NCBI RefSeq assembly: GCF_038592985.1
Contig: NZ_CP151951.1
Location: 3,959,001-4,023,000, forward strand
Length of the DNA: 64,000 nucleotides
Direction of reading: 5' to 3'
Source: Paenibacillus sp. FSL R10-2782
GTDB lineage: Bacteria > Bacillota > Bacilli > Paenibacillales > Paenibacillaceae
The notes beneath the pieces were generated by a model. That model was not told the DNA's origin. It made no database searches and was given only the letters and a program-made list of their open reading frames with translations. Shown here piece after piece: positions 27,247 to 36,300 of this stretch. Made by a program: the position numbers and the translations under genes. The number at the start of each line of letters is the position of its first letter. Within the stretch, counting starts at the first letter, position 1.

Positions 27247-29220
27247 ATGAACTTAAAAATGAAGCTTATTCTCCTTTTCACCTGTATTGTTATCGTTGCA
27301 ACTGGGCCTTTGTCCGTCATTAGCATGACAAGCATTAAAAATCAGGCCAACCGTGACATACAAGAGCTTATGAACAGTAAAGCCACCGAAACCGTCAATA
27401 AGCTCGACGGATGGACAAGCGGCAATGCCAAAATTATCGAGACATTAGCTGCAGGTTTGGAATCAGGCAATATTCCACCAGATGCCAAAATAGCTTCTCT
27501 AAAGGCGGCCTTTCAAAACTATAAGGATCAAAGTATTGCTAACATTTATGCAGGATTTGAGGATGGAACCTACTGGGATGGCTCCGGCTGGTCTGATGCG
27601 GGCTACGATCCTCGCACACGTCCGTGGTACAAGGATGCCAAAACCAAGGGGGAATTGTATTATTCCTCACCGTACGTTGATGCAGGAAGCCAGGACTTCA
27701 CCATTTCCATTGCGAGGCCTCTTAAGAACTCCAATGGCTCTATCACTGGGGTGATCAGTGAGGATATTATGTTAAACGACATGACAAAAATGATTAAAAA
27801 CATGAACCTGAACGGATTAGGCTATGCATTTTTGATTGACCAGAATGGAATCGTGGTCGCGCATCCGGACAGCAAGCTGGCTGGTAAAAATCTCAAGGAT
27901 ACGCCCGAGTTGGGTTCATCAACGGCGGCCCTGCTCAGCGCCCCTTCGGGCAAAGCCGACTACAATTACAGTGGCAGTGATCGGCAGCTTTATTTTAAGA
28001 AAATGCCCAGCACGGGCTGGATTGTAGGCTTGTCTATTTCAAAGGATATTGCTTTTCAGGAGTATTACTCCATTCGTAATTATTTACTCATTATCGTTGC
28101 TATCATCTTTGTCGTTGCTATGGTACTGGCGATCTGGGCGGCGAACAGCTTTATCAAGCCGATTCGGAGGCTTCAAGCGAACGTCAAGCGGGTGGCTGAA
28201 GGGGATATGACAGCACGTGTGGATGTTAAGGGCAAAGATGAAATTGCCAGCTTGGGTACGGATTTTAATATCATGTCAGAACATCTCTCTCACTTGTTGC
28301 GCAAAGTGGCAGATACGGCTGGCGAGGTCAGCTCAGCTTCTCATGACATGCACCAGCATGCCAAGGATACCGGGACCATTGCATCACAAATCTCCAGTGC
28401 CGTTCAGGAGCTTGCCCAAGGAGCAAGTGATCAGGCCGAAGCTGTATATTCCGGCTCTGAAAAGCTGTCGCATATGACAGGCTCCATCAACCAGATCGGT
28501 GAAAGCGTCAAGCGAACCCAAACCGCCGTGCTAGAAACGGACTCTGCCGTGCTGGCCGGGTACGAAACAGCAGAGCGTCAAGCGAAGCTTGCAGCCGAGT
28601 CCAGACAAACCACAACCGCTGTAGGTAAAGCTGTAGAATCGCTCACGTTGAAAACACAGGATATTGAGCGGCTGGCCGGAGCCATTCATGATATCGCAGC
28701 CCAAACCAATCTGCTCGCGCTGAATGCTTCCATTGAAGCAGCCCGCGCTGGGGAACACGGACGAGGCTTTGCCGTCGTTGCCGGGGAAGTACGCAAGCTG
28801 GCTGAGCAAGCAGCAAGCTCCAGTGACAGCATTATGCACAAACTGGAGGAAATCAAGGTTGCGGGATTGCGGAGCGCAGAGGAAATGAAGAAGGCTCTGT
28901 CTGTAACAGTAGAACAGGAGCATGCGGCTACCGCTACGAGAGAGGCGTTCGAGTCCATACGGGGAGCTTCTCAGCATATGCTTACTCAGATTGAGGACGT
29001 ATCCGCTGCGGCTGATCATCTCCGTACCAACGCCGGACATATTTCAGATGTAATCTCCAGCGTTGTCGCAGTTTCCGAGCAAAGCGCAGCATCTACTGAG
29101 GAAGTGGCTTCATCCGTACAAGAACAAGGGCATTCCATGAACAATATTGCCGAGCTTTCCGCCAAACTGGACTCTCACGCAGACATGCTGCTGGAAGAGG
29201 TTAGACGCTTTAAGCTATAA
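27247..29220 (+). CDS. methyl-accepting chemotaxis protein with dCache_1 sensor
   Basis: A 657-aa chemoreceptor. The first membrane helix is [20 protein letters not shown] at the N-terminus. The extracellular dCache_1 domain (about 35-275) includes the small-ligand-binding pattern [15 protein letters not shown] and [17 protein letters not shown], typical of amino-acid or amine sensing Cache domains. A second helix ([18 protein letters not shown]), HAMP and the signalling domain with tip [19 protein letters not shown] follow. GGGGGT lies before the ATG. It is divergent from the yrrI-like gene and monocistronic. The specific ligand is not determinable by reading. Confidence 0.94.
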   Translation: MNLKMKLILLFTCIVIVATGPLSVISMTSIKNQANRDIQELMNSKATETVNKLDGWTSGNAKIIETLAAGLESGNIPPDAKIASLKAAFQNYKDQSIANIYAGFEDGTYWDGSGWSDAGYDPRTRPWYKDAKTKGELYYSSPYVDAGSQDFTISIARPLKNSNGSITGVISEDIMLNDMTKMIKNMNLNGLGYAFLIDQNGIVVAHPDSKLAGKNLKDTPELGSSTAALLSAPSGKADYNYSGSDRQLYFKKMPSTGWIVGLSISKDIAFQEYYSIRNYLLIIVAIIFVVAMVLAIWAANSFIKPIRRLQANVKRVAEGDMTARVDVKGKDEIASLGTDFNIMSEHLSHLLRKVADTAGEVSSASHDMHQHAKDTGTIASQISSAVQELAQGASDQAEAVYSGSEKLSHMTGSINQIGESVKRTQTAVLETDSAVLAGYETAERQAKLAAESRQTTTAVGKAVESLTLKTQDIERLAGAIHDIAAQTNLLALNASIEAARAGEHGRGFAVVAGEVRKLAEQAASSSDSIMHKLEEIKVAGLRSAEEMKKALSVTVEQEHAATATREAFESIRGASQHMLTQIEDVSAAADHLRTNAGHISDVISSVVAVSEQSAASTEEVASSVQEQGHSMNNIAELSAKLDSHADMLLEEVRRFKL

Positions 29221-29277
29221 AGCATATCTGCTAAAAAATAAGTAAGTAGCATTCCATCCATCTGGACAGGGATCTAT

Positions 29278-29330
29278 ATGAAAAAGAGGGTGACTCCCAG
29301 GCTATTATAGCCATCGGGAATCACCCTCTT
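29278..29330. terminator. bidirectional terminator after the second chemoreceptor gene
   Basis: AAGAGGGTGACTCCC pairs with GGGAATCACCCTCTT (one mismatch) around a 17-base loop. On the minus strand the stem is followed by TTTTTCATAT, fitting the small zinc-ribbon gene. It also lies about 65 bp after the chemoreceptor gene on the plus strand. Confidence 0.75.
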
Positions 29331-29433
29331 CGTTACTCATCAAGCATGGTCCAATCAATTGACCGTTCAACTGCTGAACGATATAGTCACATCCCATATA
29401 GATTTACAGCCTGTCCTCGATTCAAGTTTAAGC

Positions 29434-29664
29434 TTAGGAAGAAGCGTGGATCTGCGGCAGGTCCTGCTGTACTATGTCATCTCCAAAGAACAGGTCGTCC
29501 AGTGAACTGAGCGTACCGTCCTCTTCCACTTGGTAGACGGACATTTTTTCACCATTCACTTGAAGTTCGATGAAGCATCCCCAACAATAAAATTGATGGG
29601 AGCCAATTTTGCCGATATCTTTGGAATTACAATTCGGACATCTCAATAAACTCACCCTATCCAT
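29434..29664 (-). CDS. small zinc-ribbon-like protein
   Basis: A protein of up to 76 aa with a CPNC motif near residue 9 and CWGC near residue 27, a C4 zinc-ribbon arrangement, followed by an acidic tail. The ATG at 29664 overlaps the stop of the PRC-barrel gene by 8 bases. A TTG six codons later, 5 bases after AGGGTGA, could be the real start. It is probably co-transcribed with the PRC-barrel gene. The family is not recognised and the function unknown; the ribbon could bind nucleic acid or protein. Confidence 0.68.
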   Translation of the reverse strand: MDRVSLLRCPNCNSKDIGKIGSHQFYCWGCFIELQVNGEKMSVYQVEEDGTLSSLDDLFFGDDIVQQDLPQIHASS

Positions 29665-30178
29665 TAACAGAATATATGGCTTTTTCCAAACGCTGCTCGC
29701 TTAACGGGGGCACCATAATGGCATTCTCCCCGATGGACATTTCTTCGGTGCAGGGCAGCCATTTCCGCCCTTCTATAATATCCGATACAAAACCATCGCT
29801 GATTTCCAAGCCTATTATGTTATTGCCCATTTCCTGGTCAAAATAAACATCCGAAATGTGTCCGAGCATAAGCCCTTCCTCTGTAAGCACGGATAAATCC
29901 TTCAGTTTACCGGGTCCAAGCAAATACGTATGTTGAATATCGTTGGCCTCCGTTTTACGGACAGCTTGCTGATTGCGAATCATAATCGCATCTTCGCCAT
30001 AAGCGACGATGTCATCCCAAGCCACCATTTTTACTTGAGATGAAAAAAGGCCTTTGCCCTCCAACTCGATCCCTGTAATTTTCCAATCAGCCGTCACCAT
30101 AAAATCTTGTATTTTACCAATCTGCTTCCCGTCCTCTACGTCGAAAACGGCAAGTCCGATCATATCCTGAAGCTTCAT
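29657..30178 (-). CDS. PRC-barrel domain protein, YrrD-like
   Basis: A 173-aa protein with two PRC-barrel units, the first at about residues 2-75 (LQDMIGLAVFDVEDGKQIGKI) and the second at about 90-165 (LKDLSVLTEEGLMLGHISDV). PRC-barrels are small beta-folds found in RimM and photosynthetic reaction centres; here the partner is unknown. The frame opens at 30196, but that ATG is part of the ribosome site; the ATG at 30178 follows GAGGAGG at about 10 bases. Its position between the cysteine desulfurase and yrrI-like genes matches B. subtilis yrrD. Confidence 0.86.
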   Translation of the reverse strand: MKLQDMIGLAVFDVEDGKQIGKIQDFMVTADWKITGIELEGKGLFSSQVKMVAWDDIVAYGEDAIMIRNQQAVRKTEANDIQHTYLLGPGKLKDLSVLTEEGLMLGHISDVYFDQEMGNNIIGLEISDGFVSDIIEGRKWLPCTEEMSIGENAIMVPPLSEQRLEKAIYSVNG

Positions 30179-30311
30179 AATAGGGTACCTCCTCATTCTG
30201 CAATCCGAACGGAGGTGCGGTCCTTTCCTTCATGCGTGTCAGACCTTGGTTCCGTTCATGCAATGAAATGGAAAACCGCCCCTCCCTTCTTATTAAAGTG
30301 CGGAGAAAACC

Positions 30312-31463
30312 CTAGTACCTAGTACGTAGCCGCTTCCATATGGTTTCAATTTTCTTGGCTGTGTATTCCATTTCCTCCGTAGTATTACCCAAACCGAAGC
30401 TAAAACGAATCGCTGAATTCAAAACATCTTCAGAAAGATCCATCGCCTGCAACACATGCGACAATTCCAAAGACCCGGAAGTACAAGCTGAACCGCTGGC
30501 CGCTGCAATTCCTTCCATATCCAGATTCATCAGCATAGTCTCCGTACCGATATCCAGGAAGCTAATATTTAGCATATTCGGTAAAAAATGCTCAGGGTCG
30601 CCGTTGATTACAAAAGCGTCTGTACCCAAAGCGTTTTCCAGCTCTTTCAGCAGAGTTTGCCGAAGAGTCATATCGTGCGCCCAACGTTCCTCTATAGAGG
30701 TGCTGGCCAGAGTTGCTGCTTTAGCCAAACCTGCAATCCCGGCAATGTTTTCCGTACCGGCACGGCGTTTCTTCTCCTGAAGCCCCCCGTGCATCAAAGG
30801 TTGGATACGTATACCCTGACGGATATACAAAGCTCCAATACCTTGTGGGCCGTTAATCTTATGACCGGATACACTGAGTAAATCAACTGGAAGGCTCTGG
30901 CAGTCTATCTGTGTATGACCGTAAGCTTGTACCGCATCTACATGGAATACGATGCCATGTTCTCTCGCAAGCTGCCCCACCTCATGGATCGGCTGAATTA
31001 CTCCTACCTCATTGTTGACATACATCATACTGATCAAAAAAGTATCCGGCCGGATCGCAGCCGCTATATCCGCTGGATTGATGCGCCCAAAGGAGTTGAC
31101 TGGCACAAAGGTCACTTCGTATCCCGCATTTTCGAGTTCAGCGCAAGCATGAAGCACTGCATGATGCTCAATAGCTGTCGTAATGATATGACCGGAAGTG
31201 CGGCCATCTGCTGTAGCCGTCCCGAACAGAGCCAGATTATCGCTTTCTGTCCCTCCGCTTGTAAATATGATTTCTTCGGGCTTGCAGCCCAAAGAGGCCG
31301 CAACGGCATCCCGCGCAGCGCTGACGGTGCGCTTGGCATCCCGACCAAAGCCATGAACGCTTGAAGCGTTGCCGAATTGGCCGGTCATGATGTCCATCAT
31401 AGTCTGCGCAACCTCAGGATGCATAGGAGTCGATGCGGCATGATCCAGATAAATTCTGTTCAT
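30312..31463 (-). CDS. cysteine desulfurase (NifS/IscS type, YrvO-like)
   Basis: A PLP enzyme that takes sulfur from cysteine. At 383 aa it has the fold-type I features: YLDHAASTPMHPEV at the N-terminus, FTSGGTESDNLALFG, H-x-D in VFHVDAVQAYGH, the PLP lysine in SVSGHKINGPQGIG and the persulfide cysteine in GSACTSGSLELSHVL. GAGGTG lies before the ATG. In B. subtilis the matching gene yrvO is next to mnmA and feeds sulfur to tRNA 2-thiouridine. Here mnmA is about 5.6 kb away, beyond an insert with IS elements, but the functional link probably remains. Confidence 0.94.
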   Translation of the reverse strand: MNRIYLDHAASTPMHPEVAQTMMDIMTGQFGNASSVHGFGRDAKRTVSAARDAVAASLGCKPEEIIFTSGGTESDNLALFGTATADGRTSGHIITTAIEHHAVLHACAELENAGYEVTFVPVNSFGRINPADIAAAIRPDTFLISMMYVNNEVGVIQPIHEVGQLAREHGIVFHVDAVQAYGHTQIDCQSLPVDLLSVSGHKINGPQGIGALYIRQGIRIQPLMHGGLQEKKRRAGTENIAGIAGLAKAATLASTSIEERWAHDMTLRQTLLKELENALGTDAFVINGDPEHFLPNMLNISFLDIGTETMLMNLDMEGIAAASGSACTSGSLELSHVLQAMDLSEDVLNSAIRFSFGLGNTTEEMEYTAKKIETIWKRLRTRY

Positions 31464-31858
31464 GTCGTTTCACCTCAATATAAAACATCTTGTTTTTAGT
31501 ATTGCCGAAGTTCAATTATATACTTCTTTCTTAACATAATGCACTTTAAAAGTTTTTGTAAGAGGATTTCAAACGCAAGTATTCGCGGGTATTCGCCGGA
31601 ATTGTGATTTTTTATGTGATTTTTTGTGATTCAAAAAAAACGAAATACTCACACATAAACCGTTCTCATCAACAATTTCCTTCTATTGTATATTGAGGTA
31701 TACGAAGTAGCAATGATATTTCTGAAATTTTAATATTCTCTAAAATACCTTTTATCGTCTCCTGTTGGTGCGACCACCTTTTGATCACGATCCCAGCCCT
31801 CTATTATGACGATATCCCGCAAATTAGACTTATCAGCCCATTGTACTTACTTGGATTT
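31464..31858. other. AT-rich intergenic stretch before the IS element
   Basis: No supportable gene on either strand. It contains the upstream region of the cysteine desulfurase gene and GTATTCGCGGGTATTCGCCGG, a short local repeat of GTATTCGC (about 31575-31595). It marks the left border of the accessory insert. Confidence 0.4.
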
Positions 31859-33194
31859 TTAACTCAACTTTCGCAGCTCAAATCTCCAAATAAACCCTTG
31901 TTATAGCTGGGTAAACTAGAGATCCATTCCTGCAGTTGACAAAGAACAGCTGTTTTGTTCTTCTTATTTTTGGCCTCTGACATTTCGAGAAATAAAATCA
32001 TGAGTTGCTGAAGCGCCAACTGGAAGTCCAGATCGCGAACCTCATCTGCAAAGAGAAAAAAAGAGTCCTCCCAGTGTCAACATCATCACTCGATTGACGC
32101 CGTTCGTATTCCATCGCCAAATATCGGCTGAATACAATCGTGGTGTGGCTAATCACTTGGTCGAAGGAACGGCCTTGAAATTCAGTTCCCAGTTTCAAAT
32201 AGCTTTTGGTGACTTTGAAAAAGGTCTCTATACTCCAGTGCATAGCATAGATTCGTACAATTTCAGCTGCCTCCAGCGTGACATCTGTACTTAAAATCGC
32301 CAGCCATTCACGTTTTTTATTCCGGTTACGCACAAAAACAAGCTTTACGGGCAGACCGCAGGTCGTGTGTACAGTAACAGAGCCTTTAATGTCTTTGGCA
32401 TTCGATGGGGGAAGACTTTGAAACACTTCGCGCAGCGTCATTCGCTTGCCTTGAACCAGATAGCGCTGCTTCATTTACTTGACCATGCCAATCACAGAAC
32501 CCTTTGGCGGTGAGCTCACGAAGCAGTGGAGCCTGCATAAACCAGCTATCCATAAGCACGTAGTCGGCGGTGAAGCCTGAACGAAAAGCCCGTTCCAGCA
32601 AGGCAACAACCGTATCTGGCTTCCGAGAAAAGGCCTCCATTCAACGTTTGTACCCGCTGCTGCGTTTGGAAAGATTCGAAGCCATTTCACACAACCGATT
32701 GGCAATTTTGGTGGAAGACAACATGACAAAGTCAAGCGGAGCAAAGCTAAAACCGTCCAACCAGCCTAGTGTTAGCATGGTGTAGCCTTTGGTGAATTTG
32801 CCTGTGGAGTGGTCAAATACACGTGCTAAAAGCTCAGCTTTTTTGCTGCGGTTTCGGCTCAAAGCAGAATCGTCGATAATGAACACTCGTACACGCGTCG
32901 ATGAAATAAGCGACGCCCCAGTTCTTCCCTTCGAAGACCAGAGGATTTAGAAATGCCTGCCTGCCGTAAGGCTTTCCCGATGTGGAAAGTGGCAAAAAGT
33001 TTGGAAAAGCGAGACTGTTCAGACAGGGAATGTTGTTGTAACGTAGAGTTACGCACCGTTCTTGTTGGCATGGTTGCTCGACACTTCCATGATACCAAAC
33101 AAGCGAGGTGTTTTTTGTCAATATGAGTAAATGTTTTGAATTCTTACATCCTCAAGGGTTTAGGCCAATTTTCCAGATTCGAAAGTTGAGTTAA
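31859..33194 (-). mobile_element. IS4-type insertion sequence, decayed, with 15-bp terminal inverted repeats
   Basis: TTAACTCAACTTTCG at 31859-31873 is exactly inverted at 33180-33194, giving a 1336-bp element. The transposase reads on the minus strand but is broken into several frames. No clear target duplication is visible in the flanks. The outer 13 bases are shared with the 407-bp element at 34105-34511, so both belong to one family. Confidence 0.82.
31998..33110 (-). pseudogene. IS4-family transposase, frameshifted
   Basis: Pieces of one transposase appear in order in different frames. An N-terminal part around 33000-33070 has FHIGKALRQAGISKSSG. A piece at 32641-32886 has the first catalytic Asp (FIIDDSALSRNRSKKAELL). 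A third at 32475-32640 has YVLMDSWFMQAPLLREL, with the second Asp. The C-terminal piece at 31998-32474 has IYAMHWSIETFFKVTKSYL, the Y-x2-R/H-x3-E-x6-K signature with the catalytic Glu. At least three frame breaks separate them, and the very C-terminus is also shifted. It cannot make a working enzyme as read, so any movement would need a transposase in trans. Confidence 0.85.
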
Positions 33195-33311
33195 TAAACC
33201 ATAATGTAAGATATATTTAGATAGCTTTAGCTGTTCCCGCTCTAGATGTTATGAAAACAAAGACTGCCAGCATACTCGGCAGCCTTTGTCCTAGGACTTT
33301 CTATCTCCACA

Positions 33312-34013
33312 TCAATTCTTCTTTATTACTAACATACTGTTAGCACCTTGTTGAAACTGATATGGAACTGTTTTTTCTTCAGTCACATAACCTTGAGTTT
33401 GAATAAAATCAACTAAATCATCTAAATGTTCATATCTATTGCAGGATAGGTCTATTAATGGGAATATGCGAACTTCTTGACTAGAAACACGTAGTAACTC
33501 TTGTACTGTTTGCTTGTGAAATTCATAATCAAGCCTGTCAGCGTACATGAACAAGAAATGTGCAGACAGTGTTAATTCGAATTCATCATCTTTAAATGGA
33601 AGTACAGGTAACACGGCAGGAATGTATCGACTAGAAAATTCTTTCATATCATTTGAACAATCGGTCAATGCTTGTATTCTTTGTTGCTTTAACCCTGCTA
33701 CTGAACCAAAAAAATCATCCCATATATAATTACTTTGTACCTTTTCCATATTTATTATAGCATGCTCAAGATCATCGAATCCTTTTTTTGCAAGTTGTTC
33801 GAAGGGATGATAGTAAGCAATATCAGTTGCAGTAACAACTGCCCCTTTCTTGTTTGCAATTGCTGTAAAAGAACAAGCACCTGCGGGACAGTCAAGAATC
33901 TTTCGACCAATTAATTCATCTTCTGATAAATTGAACATTAACATATACTCGTAAAATGTTCTTCCGATAAAAACTACACGACTCAGATCTAATTTCATCT
34001 CAGCTCTACTCAT
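33312..34013 (-). CDS. class I SAM-dependent methyltransferase
   Basis: A 233-aa protein with methyltransferase motif I at LDCPAGACSFTAIANKKG (about residues 40-57), an acidic residue after strand 2 (VVTATDIAYY) and the motif LPFKDDEFELTLSAHFLFMY near 145-165. The substrate is unknown and no small-molecule or nucleic-acid target domain is attached. AAGGTGAG lies about 9 bases before the ATG. The gene is intact, AT-rich, and lies between two IS4-type elements of the same family, so it is probably acquired cargo. No partner restriction or biosynthesis gene is next to it. Confidence 0.8.
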   Translation of the reverse strand: MSRAEMKLDLSRVVFIGRTFYEYMLMFNLSEDELIGRKILDCPAGACSFTAIANKKGAVVTATDIAYYHPFEQLAKKGFDDLEHAIINMEKVQSNYIWDDFFGSVAGLKQQRIQALTDCSNDMKEFSSRYIPAVLPVLPFKDDEFELTLSAHFLFMYADRLDYEFHKQTVQELLRVSSQEVRIFPLIDLSCNRYEHLDDLVDFIQTQGYVTEEKTVPYQFQQGANSMLVIKKN

Positions 34014-34104
34014 CTCAGCTCACCTTTTCTCAACTATTCTATTTTAATGCTTGAGGGTAATATTACCAGATCTCTTAATAATGTACAATGGTTTTTTTGT
34101 TTCT

Positions 34105-34511
34105 AACTCAACTTTCGCAGCTGGAAAACGGCAAGTAAGCCTTGATGTAGTTGGGCAGAGCGGAAATCCAATGCTGGAGTTGACTTTTAATCATAGCGGA
34201 TAGTTTCTTACCGACTTGATTGGCGATTTCGTTCATCAATTCCACCAGTTGTTGTAAAGCAACGGCCCAATCCAACGTGCCAACTTCATCACAAAGCAAA
34301 TAAAACAGTCCGCCGAGCGTCCGTTGATCGGTGCTTTGCCGATGCTGCCAGGCCAGCAGAATATAGCGGGAAAAGACAATCGTGGTATGGCTAACAGCGA
34401 ATCGTAGGAGCGGCCTTGAAACTCTTTTTGTAGACGCAGCAAGGACTTGGTGCATTTAAAAAAGACTTCAATGTGGGGTCAACTCGATTTTGACTCTGCG
34501 AAAGTTGAGTT
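34105..34511 (-). mobile_element. 407-bp internally deleted IS4-type element with perfect 16-bp ends
   Basis: AACTCAACTTTCGCAG (34105-34120) is exactly inverted at 34496-34511. The inside holds only the C-terminal third of a transposase on the minus strand (FSRYILLAWQHRQSTDQRT ... LNEIANQVGKKLSAM), in two frames. It is related to, but not the same copy as, the element at 31859-33194. With intact ends and no enzyme it is a MITE-like derivative. Confidence 0.82.
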
Positions 34512-34657
34512 TTTAAAATTAAAAAATATCAATATTTCTTTTATTACACTTAGGGTTTGTTGAACAATTACTAAGGTAAATTAATTCTAAAAGTGTGTCT
34601 AAACATAAACTTGCTGATCTATAAATATAATCTAAATATTTGCATATTTATTTTTTA

Positions 34658-34908
34658 TTAGGCATGAAAGAAGGGCTCATACTGATCAAATACCAGTCGA
34701 GCCTTCTTGACATCTACTCTAAATTCAAATTGATTACGGAAGAAATACGATCCGTTTATCTTAATCGACTCCGGTGTAATCTTCTCCACTACTCCGCAAT
34801 ATCTATCAAATCCTCTCCCAATTGCTGAACGACATATACCCTTACCTGGCTTAATGCAGTTGCAAACAGTTCGGTATCCGACTTTAACACTTTATATGTA
34901 TGGTTCAT
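34658..34908 (-). pseudogene. frameshifted small protein of unknown family
   Basis: The minus strand reads MNHTYKVLKSDTELFATAL ... LGEDLIDIAE, then a stop. One base out of phase, the frame continues VEKITPESIKINGSYFF ... FEFRVDVKKARLVFDQYEP to a double stop (TAA TAA). The two halves join naturally with one frameshift near 34790, giving about 83 residues. Both halves look protein-like (alternating charged and hydrophobic residues). No ribosome site is visible. This is a cautious reading; I do not recognise the family. Confidence 0.38.
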
Positions 34909-34980
34909 GATGGGACTATATACACATACATTACACATGTATAACATTAAATACAAATACTAGAAAGGTGGTAACAATTA

Positions 34981-35463
34981 ATGAAAAAATTATCTCTATT
35001 AGCATCAGCAGTGCTTATCTCATCTGTAGCTTTCGCAGCACCTTCTTTTGCGGATCAGGTCACAAGTGACACTAATAGTTCAAACTCTAATAGAAGTATA
35101 GAGTCAGTTACGCCATTTGCTAATGTTGAATACGTTGTTACTGTAAATACAGCCAATCTTAAAGATGCTGGAACAGACTCAAATATCTCTATAACTTTGT
35201 ATGGTTCTAATGGAGATTATGCTACTGCTACACTCAATGGAAGTTTTGAACAAGGAGATTCTGATACAATAAGAATCAGCACTAGCAACCTTGGTGACAT
35301 CAGAAAAGTTACTATTAGGACTGATGGAGCTGGACATAAACCAGGTTGGAAAATCGCTAATATTAAAATAACTGGAAACGGGAAAACTTTCTCCTTTGAT
35401 GGCCCTAACCGTTGGCTTGGTGACGGCGGTTCTGCAGATTCCGAAACACTTTTCCCCTCCTAA
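34981..35463 (+). CDS. secreted stand-alone PLAT/LH2-domain protein
   Basis: A 160-aa exported protein. The signal peptide is MKKLSLLASAVLISSVAFA with a likely cut after AAPSFA (about residue 24). After a Ser/Asn-rich linker, residues 43-155 show the PLAT (polycystin-lipoxygenase-alpha-toxin) beta-sandwich pattern: YVVTVNTANLKDAGTDSNI, SITLYGSNGD, DTIRISTSNLGDIRKVTIR, GAGHKPGWKIANIKI and FDGPNRWLGDGG. PLAT domains bind lipids or membrane proteins; no catalytic domain is attached. AGAAAGGTGG precedes the ATG and a terminator follows. It is AT-rich and lies inside the accessory insert. Confidence 0.85.
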   Translation: MKKLSLLASAVLISSVAFAAPSFADQVTSDTNSSNSNRSIESVTPFANVEYVVTVNTANLKDAGTDSNISITLYGSNGDYATATLNGSFEQGDSDTIRISTSNLGDIRKVTIRTDGAGHKPGWKIANIKITGNGKTFSFDGPNRWLGDGGSADSETLFPS

Positions 35464-35486
35464 AAACCAATACTTATAACTATTCA

Positions 35487-35527
35487 TACAAAAGACTCTG
35501 TCGATATTGATGGAGTCTTTTGTATTT
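35487..35527 (+). terminator. terminator of the PLAT-domain gene
   Basis: ACAAAAGACTC and GAGTCTTTTGT form an 11-bp perfect stem around a 14-base loop. TATTTCG follows, and the stem itself ends in a T-rich side. Confidence 0.7.
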
Positions 35528-35718
35528 CGATTGATTCATTACGTTTCAACGTATCCCCTAAACGTAAAAACTCCCCACTAGCTTAGCCAGTAGGGTGTCA
35601 CCGATGCTTCAGAATATGTTGTTATCAGTACGCAAGATGAACGGTTGTATCGAAAAACCCCTTGAAGTTCTCGACTTTGGGTGTCCATTCTATTGACAGT
35701 AGTCTAGGTTCTGTTGAT

Positions 35719-36206
35719 GCAGTTATACCAAAGGAGAAAAAAGACAAGTCCTCCCCAAATTTCTTAAGAAGGACGAACTGAAAAAAATTTCTACAATTAT
35801 CCAGATTCATGCTTGATTTTGAAGCCCGAACAATTGATGTAAACAAACAGATTTACGGTACAAGCGTTCTCAAATATTCCTTTATCCCTCCAAAGAATGA
35901 ACAGAACGAACGTGTCGTAAGCTTTGGAGATAACGTAGCCAAGGCTCTCAGACTATTGTAGGAGTGGGCGACTATATGCGGAAGGTTCTTGCGAAAGCTG
36001 AACTACCGATCAATCTTACTGCACACAGTTTACGCCATACCCATGTATCATTACTCGCTTCTAATCCGCGAGTTGGACTGCCAGAGATTCAGGCACGAAT
36101 CGGGCACAAGAGCAATTCTAAAGCTACAGAACTGATCTATCTCCACGTCACGGAGAATAGGCAATTTGAGATTGCTGATGATTTCGAATGGGCAATCAAC
36201 AGTTAA
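35719..36206 (+). pseudogene. tyrosine recombinase (phage-type integrase) remnant
   Basis: Three pieces of an integrase follow each other in different frames. The first is AVIPKEKKDKSSPNFL, continued one frame over as KFLKKDELKKISTI. The second is FEARTIDVNKQIYGTSVLK ... SFIPPKNEQNERVVSFGD, ending at a stop near 35959. The third, at 35964-36206, is the C-terminal catalytic part with AHSLRHTHVSLL (H-x-L-R-H box), ARIGHKSNSKATELIYLHVT (GHK and nucleophile Tyr). The N-terminal SAM-like domain is gone. The remnant ends about 95 bp from cymR and marks a past integration. Confidence 0.85.
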
Positions 36207-36300
36207 AAGAGTGTGGGTAATTTGCGGGTAACTCGCTCGAATCCATAACCTCGAAAACCCTTGCCAGATAAGGCAATTTGGCTATATAACTAGCTCTTGG

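Noticed and set aside
30340..30780. Plus-strand open frame opposite the cysteine desulfurase gene
   Set aside because: Fully antisense to a certain gene, with no start signal and no recognisable domain.
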